Assembly (NCBI GenBank): GCA_964594075.1
Contig: CAZQKW010000020.1
Location: forward strand, 1-60,668
Reading direction: 5' to 3'
Source of the DNA: CAZQKW01 sp964594075
Lineage (GTDB): Bacteria > Desulfobacterota > WTBG01 > CAIYCZ01
DNA: 60,668 nt
Shown here: positions 1-8,185 of the stretch, in pieces
Layout of the letters: each line of letters starts with the position of its first letter
How positions within the stretch are numbered: position 1 is the first letter of the stretch
The notes under the pieces: model-generated
The model's database searches: none
What the model was told of the DNA's origin: nothing
What the model saw: only the letters and a program-made list of their open reading frames with translations
Made by a program: the position numbers and the translations under genes

Positions 1-5
1 TTAAC

Positions 6-55
6 GATGTTTTAATGTTTTTGATGCCCCGCCTTGTAGGCGGGGTAATTCACTT
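6..55. repeat. REP-like palindromic repeat, left end of window
   Basis: A 19-nt palindrome at 27-45 (arms CCCCGCC and GGCGGGG) is embedded in a 50-bp unit. The unit recurs at 60616-60665 in inverted orientation with 48 of 50 bases identical. G+C-rich hairpins with short A+T flanks are typical of REP elements moved by RAYT (IS200-like Y1) transposases, and a RAYT remnant lies next to the right-hand copy. The most likely meaning is a dispersed genomic repeat at which assembly stopped; it could also serve as a terminator hairpin. Confidence 0.75.
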
Positions 56-143
56 AAAATCAATTATAGGGTGCTTATATCACAGGTATCAGTATAAAAA
101 AGACTTTTTTGTGCGCAGGACGGGTGTTCTTCCGTTGACTGGA

Positions 144-644
144 TTATGGGTGCGAAACAGAACCCGGCTGCCGACTGCGGGTATCAATGATGCGGTCGTA
201 TTTACTGCTGGCAAATAAAAAGCCGAATGCCATTGGCTGCTGCTGATAGAATTTCTGGTGATGCGTGGCATGAGCGTTGATGATGCGCCGCAGATATTTT
301 GTCCAGGGTTTTAATTTCAGAATCTTTATCCTGCGGTGAAACATGACATCGTGAAACAGAAAATAGCAAACACCGTACAGCGTGACACCGAGGCCGGCGC
401 TCAGCACAAACGGCATCGCGTAGTTTGTCCCGTAATATAAAAATGCAATTGCAATCGAGCTGAAAAACAGGGTGAATATATCATTTTTTTCCAGCCAGCT
501 TTCATGATAGCGATGATGGTCCTCATGCAGAATCCACAAAAACCCGTGCATGACATACTTATGCATGAACCACGCATAGAACTCCATAAAAACAAATAAT
601 AAAAGAACCAGCATTAACCATAGTATTGCCGTAAGAAGGATCAT
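144..644 (-). CDS. CrtZ-type carotenoid (beta-carotene) hydroxylase, fatty acid hydroxylase superfamily
   Basis: This 166-residue integral membrane di-iron enzyme shows all four histidine clusters of the CrtZ/fatty acid hydroxylase superfamily: HKYVMH (28-33), HEDHH (40-44), HDVMFH (98-103) and HATHH (125-129). Hydrophobic segments occupy about residues 1-25 and 55-95. The family normally adds 3-hydroxyl groups to beta-ionone rings using O2 and ferredoxin, and the length matches CrtZ (about 160-180). It lies 183 bp downstream of the chelatase large subunit on the same strand, so it may be the last gene of that operon. No crtB, crtI or crtY is in the window. The substrate could be another polyprenoid. 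An O2-requiring enzyme is notable among otherwise anaerobic-looking neighbours. Confidence 0.8.
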   Translation of the reverse strand: MILLTAILWLMLVLLLFVFMEFYAWFMHKYVMHGFLWILHEDHHRYHESWLEKNDIFTLFFSSIAIAFLYYGTNYAMPFVLSAGLGVTLYGVCYFLFHDVMFHRRIKILKLKPWTKYLRRIINAHATHHQKFYQQQPMAFGFLFASSKYDRIIDTRSRQPGSVSHP

Positions 645-827
645 ATCTGCCGCCTTTCATTAGTACAATTCTTGAGTAGCACACTTCCTATCGCTGTTGA
701 TTAATCATGCCGTATGTATGGTGCAATAATTTCTTTGACTGGCACGTAAGACTTTATCCGCAGTAGAGCAAAGACATACGGATGACCGTAAATCCAAACA
801 CAGGCCACCAAGACTGATGCCGGTATT

Positions 828-3800
828 TTATTCTATATCAGCTTCCATGTTCAACAGAATATCGCGCAGATTCCTGATTTTCTCACGATCAGAGGCCCAG
901 TATCCTCTGCGCTCACACTCAATAAGCGATTCGCAGATTTTTACGGTCGCATAGGGATTATTAGCCTGCAACCTTTTGCGCATCTCTTCATCAAAGACAA
1001 ACCGGTCCGCCACGCGGTCAAACACCCAGCTTTCCACGCTGCCGGTAGTTGCCGCAAACCCCAAAAGATGCTCAACCCGGTCTTTTATTTTTTTTGCGCC
1101 GTGAAAATCATGCTGCAGCATGCCGTCAATCCAATTCGGATTTAACATCCTGGTGCGCGTTGCCCGCTCAATGGTTATTTTCAAGTCTTCAACAGCGACC
1201 GCTTCTTCCGTAGAATCAACCACCAGCACATCCGCCCGCTCCCCGCGCTTTTGCTGCACGGTGCGCGCGAGACCACCCAGAAACTCGTAATAATGGTCAA
1301 GATCGGTCACCTCATATTCGGTGTTATCCCGCTCCTGTGTTACCAGATCAACTGCTTGCACGGCGCGGGAAAACGCCTGCACGTGCTTCTGCACTTTGCC
1401 CCTAAAATAAGCATAGCTCATGCTATCATCATATTGTTTTACCAGCTCCTCTTCATCCCGCCAGGATCCGGTTTCAACCAGCGTGCGCATGGAGGTTGCA
1501 TATTCCGTCGGTGACGGGCCAAAAATTCGTGCCAGAGCAAACTCTTCCAGCGCATCGCGCCGTTTGTTAAAGTGTTTTCTAATAAAATTTTTGTCTTCTG
1601 GTTCGTCAAGCACCGCCACCATTTCAAACGCACGGTTAAGCAACTCAATGTGGGTGCCAAAGGTATCCCGGAAAATACCGCAGATAGTGATTATCGCATC
1701 AATACGTGGACGGTTCAATACCGTTAAGGGAATTATTTCTAATTCTTTAAACCAGGCATTTTTGGTACGCTTTATTTTTACTCCTAACAGCGAGAGAATT
1801 GATGCAATGGTGTCGCCGCCGGTTTTCATCGTCTCAAATCCCCAAAGCACTATGCCGATAGTCTCGGGCATTCTGCCATGCGCGCTTACATACGCGTCTA
1901 TGAGTAAGTCTGCAGCACGGTTTCCGCGTATTTCTGCCGCTATAGTCGGCACCGTCCGCGGGTCAAACGCATACATCCCTCTGCCCGATGGATAGACGTC
2001 AGGGTCTCGTATTGGATCGCCACCTCGTGCCGGAAGTATATATTTTCCCTCAAGAGCGCGCAATAAGCCGCCACTCTCGTCGCTGCGATAAATATTGTCA
2101 GCAATGTTTTTTACATAGCGTACATACCCTTGCGGCAACCAATCCACTGTCCTGCCGGCAAGTATGTCTGCAACAGTACTTCGCGCATACTGTGTAATGC
2201 GCTTAGCTTCCAGAGAATCCTCTGCATTCAGATTATGCTGCCGGGCAACCAGGACGCACAAAGACGGGTACTCGCGTTCCATACGCAGCACTCCGAGCAG
2301 GTAATCAATGACTTCCTCAGCGGTAAATTTCTTATCCATGATGTGCAGGCCGTGGGGAATCAGCCGGCGCTTCATTCTGTCAAGCTCCCTCCCGATGTGC
2401 GGAATGTCCCCCTGCAGGTTCAATTCATCCGCCACACTTTTAATCAGTTCCCGAACATCCTCGGCCGCCGATTCCCGGTATTCCCGAAGCAGGTCCTCCA
2501 GAATAATATACTGCTCATACAGCCCCGATGGCCTCATCGGTGGAGACGCGTGCGAGATACAGAGCGCATACGAGCGGCGCTTGGCGATGGTTGCCTCAGA
2601 GGTATTGCCGATCCAGTAGTAATAGATATGCGGCATCGTTCCTACCAGAATATCCGGATAGCATTCAGATGATAGTGCAACTTCTTTTCCTTTGGTAAAC
2701 TCTAAGGTTCCGTGCGTGCCGAAATGCAGGATGGCATCAGGCTGAAAAACCTTCTGCAGATAAAAATAATAGGCAAGATATTGGTGATGGGGCGGCAGCT
2801 CCTTGTCATGATATGCTTTTTCAGGGTCTTCATGAACACCCCGTGCAGGCTGAATACCCAAAAAAATATTGCCAAGGCGCACGGCAGGCAGAATGATGCC
2901 GTCAGTGGTGTCCGTCATAATCGTGCCGGGTGGCTCTCCCCAGTGGGCTACGATGTCGCGCTGAATTGGTTCCGGAAGTCGAGAAAACCACTTTGCATAA
3001 TCGTGATACGGAACACAAATTCCCTGTTTTTGAGAAAACTGGGGGTTGTTAACAAGACCGGTCGACAGAAAAAACTCCCGAAAATTTCCGTCGGGGACAT
3101 TAATGTCATAGCCAGCATGGCTGAGCTTGTTTAAAAAAATTTTAAGACTCGCAAAAACATCAAGGTATCCTGCGCTGCCAATACTGTCTTCGCCCGGCGG
3201 GTAGTTATAGGTAATGATGGCAATGCGCTTTTCCTGGTTGGGCTTTCGCCTGAGGCTAAGCCAACGCTGCATACGTTCGCAGAGCTTTTCAACCCGTTCA
3301 GGTAGTACCTGGACCTCCTTAACTGTTCCCAGCAATTCATCACGATGGCTTTTCATTCCCGCTATAAACAGCGGCTCTATCAGCCCGTCAAGTTCAGGAA
3401 GCACCACGCCGAGAATTGTTTCCATCGGCTGCAGGCCCTGAGCTGACTGCTGCCAGTGCGCTATTTCGGTTTCAAATGCTCTGAGGCCTATAATGCAAGG
3501 CACGTTAAGCTGCTGCAGCAATTCATAAGTCGGCTCAGGTTCCCCGCCGTAGGGGCCGCCGTGAATTCTGAAATACTGCAGATTCAAAAACAGGTCGATG
3601 CCGCACAAATACTGTGTGATTGCCTCAAGATTATGTTCAACGCTGGAAAAAACATTGATAATATTAACCCTCCCCGCCAGGCGGCGGTTAATTTGATCAA
3701 CTACCGGCCTGGTGTCATTGAAATGCATGCCGCTATAGAACAATATTCCTAAAGTAGGCTTTGTTGCGTCAAAACGGATCTGCTGTTTGTATTCGTCAAG

Positions 3801-4427
3801 TTTTTCGCAGCATCCGGCATCCGGCACATATAATCCAAAGGCCGGGGCTGGTTTGGGCGGCGGGACCTTTTTAATCTGTTTTATATCGCCATACTCTTTA
3901 AGTAAAAAAAGCAACAGGTTTTTGAGATTTCCAGCATCACCCTCCTGATAGTACTGCTGTGCAATAATCCAATTGCGCATGTGCTTCAATGCACCAAACG
4001 GCATCAGAGATCCAACCTTTTTTGTAAATTCGGAAAATTTCTTTGCCTTGATATAGGTATGAACATTGAATTCCCGGTCAGCGCCGGGCTTAAACATCCG
4101 CGCCGAGGAAAAGGAGCCCATCCGGGTCAGTGACAGTATCTCCTGATTGGCACCTACCAGCACCACAATAGTCTTGCCGTGCAACCGCATTATCTCTTGC
4201 GGCAGTTCTCGCGCAACGCGGATATCCGAGCGGATATCAACCAGCACGATGTCCGCCCATTGCAATGCTGATTTCAGTGGCAGGAGTGAAACATCAGGAT
4301 TTTCGTAATCAGTAAAATATATTTTTCTCAAAGAGGCAATGTGGCCGTATTCAGATCTGACCGCATCAAGGGCATCCCTCAGAGCCATGGTATTATTCAT
4401 GGTCGTTAATGCTAAAATATTCTTCAC
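828..4427 (-). CDS. Tetrapyrrole metal chelatase large subunit (BchH/CobN family, leaning BchH-like)
   Basis: This 1199-residue protein is the tetrapyrrole-binding subunit of an ATP-dependent class I chelatase, which inserts Mg2+ into protoporphyrin IX (BchH/ChlH) or Co2+ into a corrinoid (CobN). The family hallmark HFGTHGTLEF is at 568-577. Features I associate with BchH rather than CobN are SEATIAKRR (610-618; CobN usually has a GEGxQAKRR-type motif), LTRMGSFS (100-107), a BchH-like block around 148-176, DEPEDKNFIRKH (941-952) and the C-terminal ERRGYW. The start is GTG at 4427, overlapping the stop of the AAA+/VWA gene by 4 nt (GTGA), so the two are translationally coupled. Against BchH are the cobalamin riboswitch and NikR upstream, which fit a corrinoid or metal role. 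Family certain, substrate unproven. Confidence 0.85.
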   Translation of the reverse strand: MKNILALTTMNNTMALRDALDAVRSEYGHIASLRKIYFTDYENPDVSLLPLKSALQWADIVLVDIRSDIRVARELPQEIMRLHGKTIVVLVGANQEILSLTRMGSFSSARMFKPGADREFNVHTYIKAKKFSEFTKKVGSLMPFGALKHMRNWIIAQQYYQEGDAGNLKNLLLFLLKEYGDIKQIKKVPPPKPAPAFGLYVPDAGCCEKLDEYKQQIRFDATKPTLGILFYSGMHFNDTRPVVDQINRRLAGRVNIINVFSSVEHNLEAITQYLCGIDLFLNLQYFRIHGGPYGGEPEPTYELLQQLNVPCIIGLRAFETEIAHWQQSAQGLQPMETILGVVLPELDGLIEPLFIAGMKSHRDELLGTVKEVQVLPERVEKLCERMQRWLSLRRKPNQEKRIAIITYNYPPGEDSIGSAGYLDVFASLKIFLNKLSHAGYDINVPDGNFREFFLSTGLVNNPQFSQKQGICVPYHDYAKWFSRLPEPIQRDIVAHWGEPPGTIMTDTTDGIILPAVRLGNIFLGIQPARGVHEDPEKAYHDKELPPHHQYLAYYFYLQKVFQPDAILHFGTHGTLEFTKGKEVALSSECYPDILVGTMPHIYYYWIGNTSEATIAKRRSYALCISHASPPMRPSGLYEQYIILEDLLREYRESAAEDVRELIKSVADELNLQGDIPHIGRELDRMKRRLIPHGLHIMDKKFTAEEVIDYLLGVLRMEREYPSLCVLVARQHNLNAEDSLEAKRITQYARSTVADILAGRTVDWLPQGYVRYVKNIADNIYRSDESGGLLRALEGKYILPARGGDPIRDPDVYPSGRGMYAFDPRTVPTIAAEIRGNRAADLLIDAYVSAHGRMPETIGIVLWGFETMKTGGDTIASILSLLGVKIKRTKNAWFKELEIIPLTVLNRPRIDAIITICGIFRDTFGTHIELLNRAFEMVAVLDEPEDKNFIRKHFNKRRDALEEFALARIFGPSPTEYATSMRTLVETGSWRDEEELVKQYDDSMSYAYFRGKVQKHVQAFSRAVQAVDLVTQERDNTEYEVTDLDHYYEFLGGLARTVQQKRGERADVLVVDSTEEAVAVEDLKITIERATRTRMLNPNWIDGMLQHDFHGAKKIKDRVEHLLGFAATTGSVESWVFDRVADRFVFDEEMRKRLQANNPYATVKICESLIECERRGYWASDREKIRNLRDILLNMEADIE

Positions 4428-6223
4428 AACAGTTCCTCAAGGTAAAACAGCGGCCCGTGAAACATCTGGGCAAGCTCTTCAAGCGTTCCCACGCTGCGGT
4501 TTTTATTTTCGGTGTCTATGAATGTCAGGGTAACCTGGCAGGGTATACGAGCGGACAGATAGGCAATGTCTTCATCAAAGCTGCCATTGATGAAGACATT
4601 GCCACGCCCGTCTGAAATTAGAATAATCGTAACAGCCACCTTCTGTTGTTGCGCAGCCAGCTCAAAAGCCTTTGCAAGAGCCGGCGTGAGCGGGGTTTTG
4701 CCGCCCGTGGGAAGTTCCTCCAGCGCATCTTGAAGGCGCACAATATCCGCCGTGGGCTCGACAATAACGCGCGCGTCCTCATTGCGAAATGCGATAAGCG
4801 CCACCTTGGTGCGCTGTGCGTATGACTGCCTGAGGACCAGCCAGGAAAGGGTTTTTGCCAGCCGGATTTTCCGCTCAAGGCGCATTGATGATGAGGAATC
4901 AAGCACTATGATATACAATCCCTCGCCCTTGCCGATGCGGACTTTTTCCATCAAATGATCGGTCAGCACCTGGAGGGTTCCAGTTTCCCGAACTGCTTTG
5001 CGGATGGTTGCGTCAAAGGCAATGTCCCGTCCTTCAACGCTCTGCTGCGCGTAAACATACAACCCGCGCTGCTGCTGCGTATGGCTGGCATCGTTTCCCC
5101 GCGAGCGGCTCATGATCTTATGATTAAAGAAGTTTTTTTTTATGTCTCCCTGCTTGTCAAAATCGCTAATTTCCTCTTCTTTGGTGTTATGGATAATCTG
5201 TTCAATCATCTCTGGCGAAAGCGTTTTGCCTTTTTCAAAGGGTGACTGTCTCATCCGGTGCTGCAGGGTCAGCAGCGCCGCCTCTTCAATATCTTCTTCT
5301 GCTACCGCAGTTCTTCCGTCGAGTGCGGCGAGGGTTCGCGCGGTTTTCTCCATGGCAATATCAGCACGGTGGGTCTTAATCCCCAAGGTGGTGGTGAGGT
5401 GCACGATCTGTTCACGTAACGTATGGGGAAGCGCTACCTGGTAGAGCAGCTCCTGGGCGTGGGCGATTTCTTTACCCAGCTGTTCCTGCGCAGCAGAAAA
5501 CCGCTCCTCAAATTGCCATGGATCCGCATCAAATGCCATCCGGTATTCCATGACCTGCAGCCGTTCCTGCTTAACTGAAAGCGCCTTCACTTCAAGCGAC
5601 AGGGCAAACCGGTCAAGAATCTGCGGCCGCAGATCGCCTTCCTCCGGATTCATGGTTCCCACCAGGATAAAACGGGCCGGATGGTAGAGTGAAATTCCCT
5701 CACGCTCAACCACATTGACGCCCATCGCGGCCGCATCCAGCAGAATATTCACCAGGTGGTCATCCAGAAGGTTCACTTCATCAATGTAGAGAATATTCCG
5801 GTTTGCCCTGGCAAGTATTCCCGGCTCAAAAGCCTTTGTGCCTTCCTTCAACACGCGCTTAATGTCAAGGGTGCCCACCACCATGTCCTCGGTGGCGGAA
5901 AGAGGCATATCAATGACTTCCATCTTTCGCTCAATCGACGGCAGTCTCTCGCCTCTCTCAAGGCGGGACTGGCAGGTGGAGCACATCAGTTTCCGGTTCT
6001 CAGGATGACAACTAAAGGGGCAATCCTGCACCACTTTTATGGAGGGCAGCAGTTCGGCAAGCGAGCGCACTGCGGTTGATTTGCCAGTACCCTTGTCGCC
6101 TTTGATAAGCACCCCGCCGATGCCCGGATCAACGGCATTTACCAGCAGGGCTTTTTTCATCAATTCCTGGCCTACAAGGGCGCTGAATGGAAACATGATA
6201 AATTTATGGGGCATGATTTGCAA
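4424..6223 (-). CDS. Fused BchI/BchD-type chelatase AAA+ ATPase with VWA domain
   Basis: This 599-residue protein is the motor subunit of the chelatase encoded just downstream. The N-terminal AAA+ domain (about 10-330) has Walker A GDKGTGKS at 42-49 and Walker B ILYIDE at 144-149, plus four cysteines near 68-84 (CPFSC and CSTC). A charged linker leads to a C-terminal VWA domain with the MIDAS motif DSSSSM at 442-447 and a later SDGRGN. Because both ATPase and MIDAS motifs are intact, one protein could do the work of separate BchI and BchD subunits, as in some CobN systems. The longest start is TTG at 6223, 4-6 nt after GAGGA; ATG codons at 6214 and 6196 are alternatives, the last giving the canonical MFPFSALVGQE. 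Confidence 0.88.
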   Translation of the reverse strand: MQIMPHKFIMFPFSALVGQELMKKALLVNAVDPGIGGVLIKGDKGTGKSTAVRSLAELLPSIKVVQDCPFSCHPENRKLMCSTCQSRLERGERLPSIERKMEVIDMPLSATEDMVVGTLDIKRVLKEGTKAFEPGILARANRNILYIDEVNLLDDHLVNILLDAAAMGVNVVEREGISLYHPARFILVGTMNPEEGDLRPQILDRFALSLEVKALSVKQERLQVMEYRMAFDADPWQFEERFSAAQEQLGKEIAHAQELLYQVALPHTLREQIVHLTTTLGIKTHRADIAMEKTARTLAALDGRTAVAEEDIEEAALLTLQHRMRQSPFEKGKTLSPEMIEQIIHNTKEEEISDFDKQGDIKKNFFNHKIMSRSRGNDASHTQQQRGLYVYAQQSVEGRDIAFDATIRKAVRETGTLQVLTDHLMEKVRIGKGEGLYIIVLDSSSSMRLERKIRLAKTLSWLVLRQSYAQRTKVALIAFRNEDARVIVEPTADIVRLQDALEELPTGGKTPLTPALAKAFELAAQQQKVAVTIILISDGRGNVFINGSFDEDIAYLSARIPCQVTLTFIDTENKNRSVGTLEELAQMFHGPLFYLEELL

Positions 6224-6281
6224 TAATCCTCTAAAACCTATAGTTCTAAGGTTGATATTCCGGGCAGCGTGGGCTGTACAA

Positions 6282-7556
6282 TCAATAGCTCTTTTCTTTC
6301 AGACTTTTTATTTGATACTGATCAAGAGGAATATTAAGGCCGAGTCCTTTTACGATATATTTGCTGGTGCTGCCATGGTGTCTGATAAAATCAACGATAT
6401 GTTCACAACTCATATATGCCGTCTTTTGCCCATGAACGGTTTGATACTCATTATAAAACATCTCATACATCTTCCACAGCTCTCCCTGGCGGTTATACAT
6501 AACCTTGAAGTTCATCTGCCAGTTCTCCGGGTCAAGGTACCAGATTTGTTTTGAATAAATATAGTGCCTATCTTTATTTATTACTTCCACTACCCAGTGA
6601 TTCACCCGTTCTCGCTGCACGCCGTTCCAGAATCCCTGGCCATTATCGCGTTGCACCTTTGTGTTGTCCACGTGTCTGCCCACCAACAGATCAGCTCGTC
6701 CAATATACTTATAGGTATTCCATGTCGGAGACGTGTACCATCCGTCCTGGTCATCATAAATCATATCAGTCCCGTCGATGGTATCAGTTCTCTGGCTTGT
6801 TGCGTAGCGCCTGATCCTCCGGAACATAGCGGTATAGACCCACACATCCTCTTCTCTGGTCAGGTCTTTGTAGCGCACCTCCAGCATGGTGGTATCGACA
6901 AAATCAACCGGAGCAATATGCCGCTGGAAAAACGACCGGAAAATGCCGCGCGGGTTTTTATCTTTGGCTATTTTTGGTATCGGCGGCACATCAGTGCGGC
7001 TCATCCAGTAGGTGTCCCAGCGCAGCATGCCCGCATGGCGCTCAAGCCTGGTCTTACAGTCAACAACCTCGCCTTCGGTCAGCACATAGTGGGTATCGCC
7101 GCGGGTATTGCTGTCAAAATTCCAGGCCATTTCTGCGCCGGTCTGCGGCTGCGGAAAAGGAATGCCCGCAACATCGCCGAAGTTTACCAGCACTTCCTCG
7201 GCATCAAGTTTGCTGTTTGGAGCATGTTTTTTTGTCGCTTCAATCATCCCTGTCGAAACTTCATACGGCTTATAGGGAACAACTTCAAACCACAAAGACG
7301 CTGCGCCAAATGTTCCGGGTTCTTTCATTGCCTTATAGACCGCCTCAGATAAAAACTCTTTAACCTGTTCAACATTTTCTGTTGTAATTTTCTTTCCCGC
7401 CATATTCTTTTCCCACTCCCGCACGTTTACCAGTTCTTCTTTACTATAGGCGGCGAGAGGAAAAGAAATGTCCGCTGCATAAACAAAAAGTGGGTAATGC
7501 AGAATGCCTGCTGCCAATGACATCTGCAAAATCAAGCTAAGAATTCTCTTAAACAT
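6282..7556 (-). CDS. DUF1329 family exported protein
   Basis: The 424-residue protein has an N-terminal signal peptide (about 1-28, ending near VYAAD) and the DUF1329 signature GIPFPQPQTG at about 130, followed by a tryptophan- and tyrosine-rich region with WNTYKYIG and DPENWQM. DUF1329 proteins are thought to be periplasmic, with an LolA/LolB-like beta fold, and often lie near outer-membrane porins or RND lipid exporters; their biochemical role is unknown. Here the gene sits between nikR and the chelatase motor gene with short gaps (79 and 58 bp), which suggests an operon and a possible role in delivering a hydrophobic substrate or product. An AAAGG ribosome binding site precedes the ATG. 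A GTGTTAC half-site resembling NikR boxes lies just upstream at 7585-7591. Confidence 0.85.
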   Translation of the reverse strand: MFKRILSLILQMSLAAGILHYPLFVYAADISFPLAAYSKEELVNVREWEKNMAGKKITTENVEQVKEFLSEAVYKAMKEPGTFGAASLWFEVVPYKPYEVSTGMIEATKKHAPNSKLDAEEVLVNFGDVAGIPFPQPQTGAEMAWNFDSNTRGDTHYVLTEGEVVDCKTRLERHAGMLRWDTYWMSRTDVPPIPKIAKDKNPRGIFRSFFQRHIAPVDFVDTTMLEVRYKDLTREEDVWVYTAMFRRIRRYATSQRTDTIDGTDMIYDDQDGWYTSPTWNTYKYIGRADLLVGRHVDNTKVQRDNGQGFWNGVQRERVNHWVVEVINKDRHYIYSKQIWYLDPENWQMNFKVMYNRQGELWKMYEMFYNEYQTVHGQKTAYMSCEHIVDFIRHHGSTSKYIVKGLGLNIPLDQYQIKSLKEKSY

Positions 7557-7635
7557 AGCAAACCTTTCTTTACAACCATCGTTAGTGTTACGTTAAAAAT
7601 TTTTGTGCTACCGTGGGGTAAAAAAAATAATACCC

Positions 7636-8046
7636 CTAACTGAGATCCCTCCCGGTCGTTGTCAACGTAAAACCAGCGTGTTTCACTCCCTGTGCTGATT
7701 TAAGTTTCCAGTACAGGCCCTCCACTTCTTTCGAAGTGCCCTTTACGGCAACAATTTCCATGCAGTTGTGCTCGTCCAGATGAATATGCTGCGTAGAAAT
7801 TATAATGTCATGATAGTGATGCTGGACCCCCATGAGTTTTCCGACCAGTTCGCGTTTGTGATGATTATATACCAGCGTTATCGCACCGGCGATGTCCCTG
7901 CTCCCCTCCCACTCCTTTTTTACAAGGCTCTCCCGTATTAAATCCCTAATCGCTTCAGAACGATTAGAATAATGCTTGCCCCGGATAAGCTGATCAAATT
8001 TCTTCAGGAGCTCTTTATCAAGCGATATCCCAAACCGAATGAGCAT
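7636..8046 (-). CDS. nikR: Nickel-responsive transcriptional regulator NikR
   Basis: At 136 residues this is a full-length NikR: an N-terminal ribbon-helix-helix DNA-binding domain (1-50, with SNRSEAIRDL) and a C-terminal ACT-like metal-sensing domain. The four residues of the high-affinity square-planar Ni2+ site fall at the same numbers as in E. coli NikR: His76, His87, His89 and Cys95. The protein should therefore bind DNA when nickel is sufficient. A GAGG ribosome binding site precedes the ATG. A predicted operator lies directly upstream (8069-8096), so autoregulation is likely and co-regulation of the downstream DUF1329 and chelatase genes is possible. No nickel transporter or nickel enzyme is in the window. 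Confidence 0.95.
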   Translation of the reverse strand: MLIRFGISLDKELLKKFDQLIRGKHYSNRSEAIRDLIRESLVKKEWEGSRDIAGAITLVYNHHKRELVGKLMGVQHHYHDIIISTQHIHLDEHNCMEIVAVKGTSKEVEGLYWKLKSAQGVKHAGFTLTTTGRDLS

Positions 8047-8068
8047 TGGCTGGGTCCTCTTTACGTTA

Positions 8069-8096
8069 GTGTTATTTTTTTAATGAAACATAGCAC
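8069..8096. promoter_or_regulatory. Predicted NikR operator
   Basis: An inverted repeat GTGTTAT-N14-ATAGCAC lies 10 nt upstream of the nikR ribosome binding site; its half-sites match at 6 of 7 positions. It closely resembles the GTGTTAC-N13/14-GTAACAC NikR box I recall being described for deltaproteobacteria. An 11-mer containing the left half (CGTTAGTGTTA) recurs at 7580-7590 in front of the DUF1329 gene. Binding is inferred from sequence and position only. Confidence 0.55.
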
Positions 8097-8185
8097 ACTA
8101 TTAGATTGGTAACAATTAAAATTCTGCCAGTAGTTTTTAGAACGTATTGATTCAAATCATGCAAAATTGATTGCATCATTTGTTC

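Noticed and set aside
711..780. 8-bp inverted repeat CCGTATGT/ACATACGG between crtZ-like and bchH-like genes
   Set aside because: Arms are about 55 nt apart with no T run; not convincing as a terminator or operator.
1420..1995. 191-codon plus-strand frame
   Set aside because: Antisense to the BchH/CobN-family gene, with low-complexity Ser/Arg composition and no ribosome binding site; the minus-strand gene has clear family motifs.
6564..7352. 262-codon plus-strand frame
   Set aside because: Lies opposite the DUF1329 gene, which has a signal peptide, family motif and ribosome binding site.
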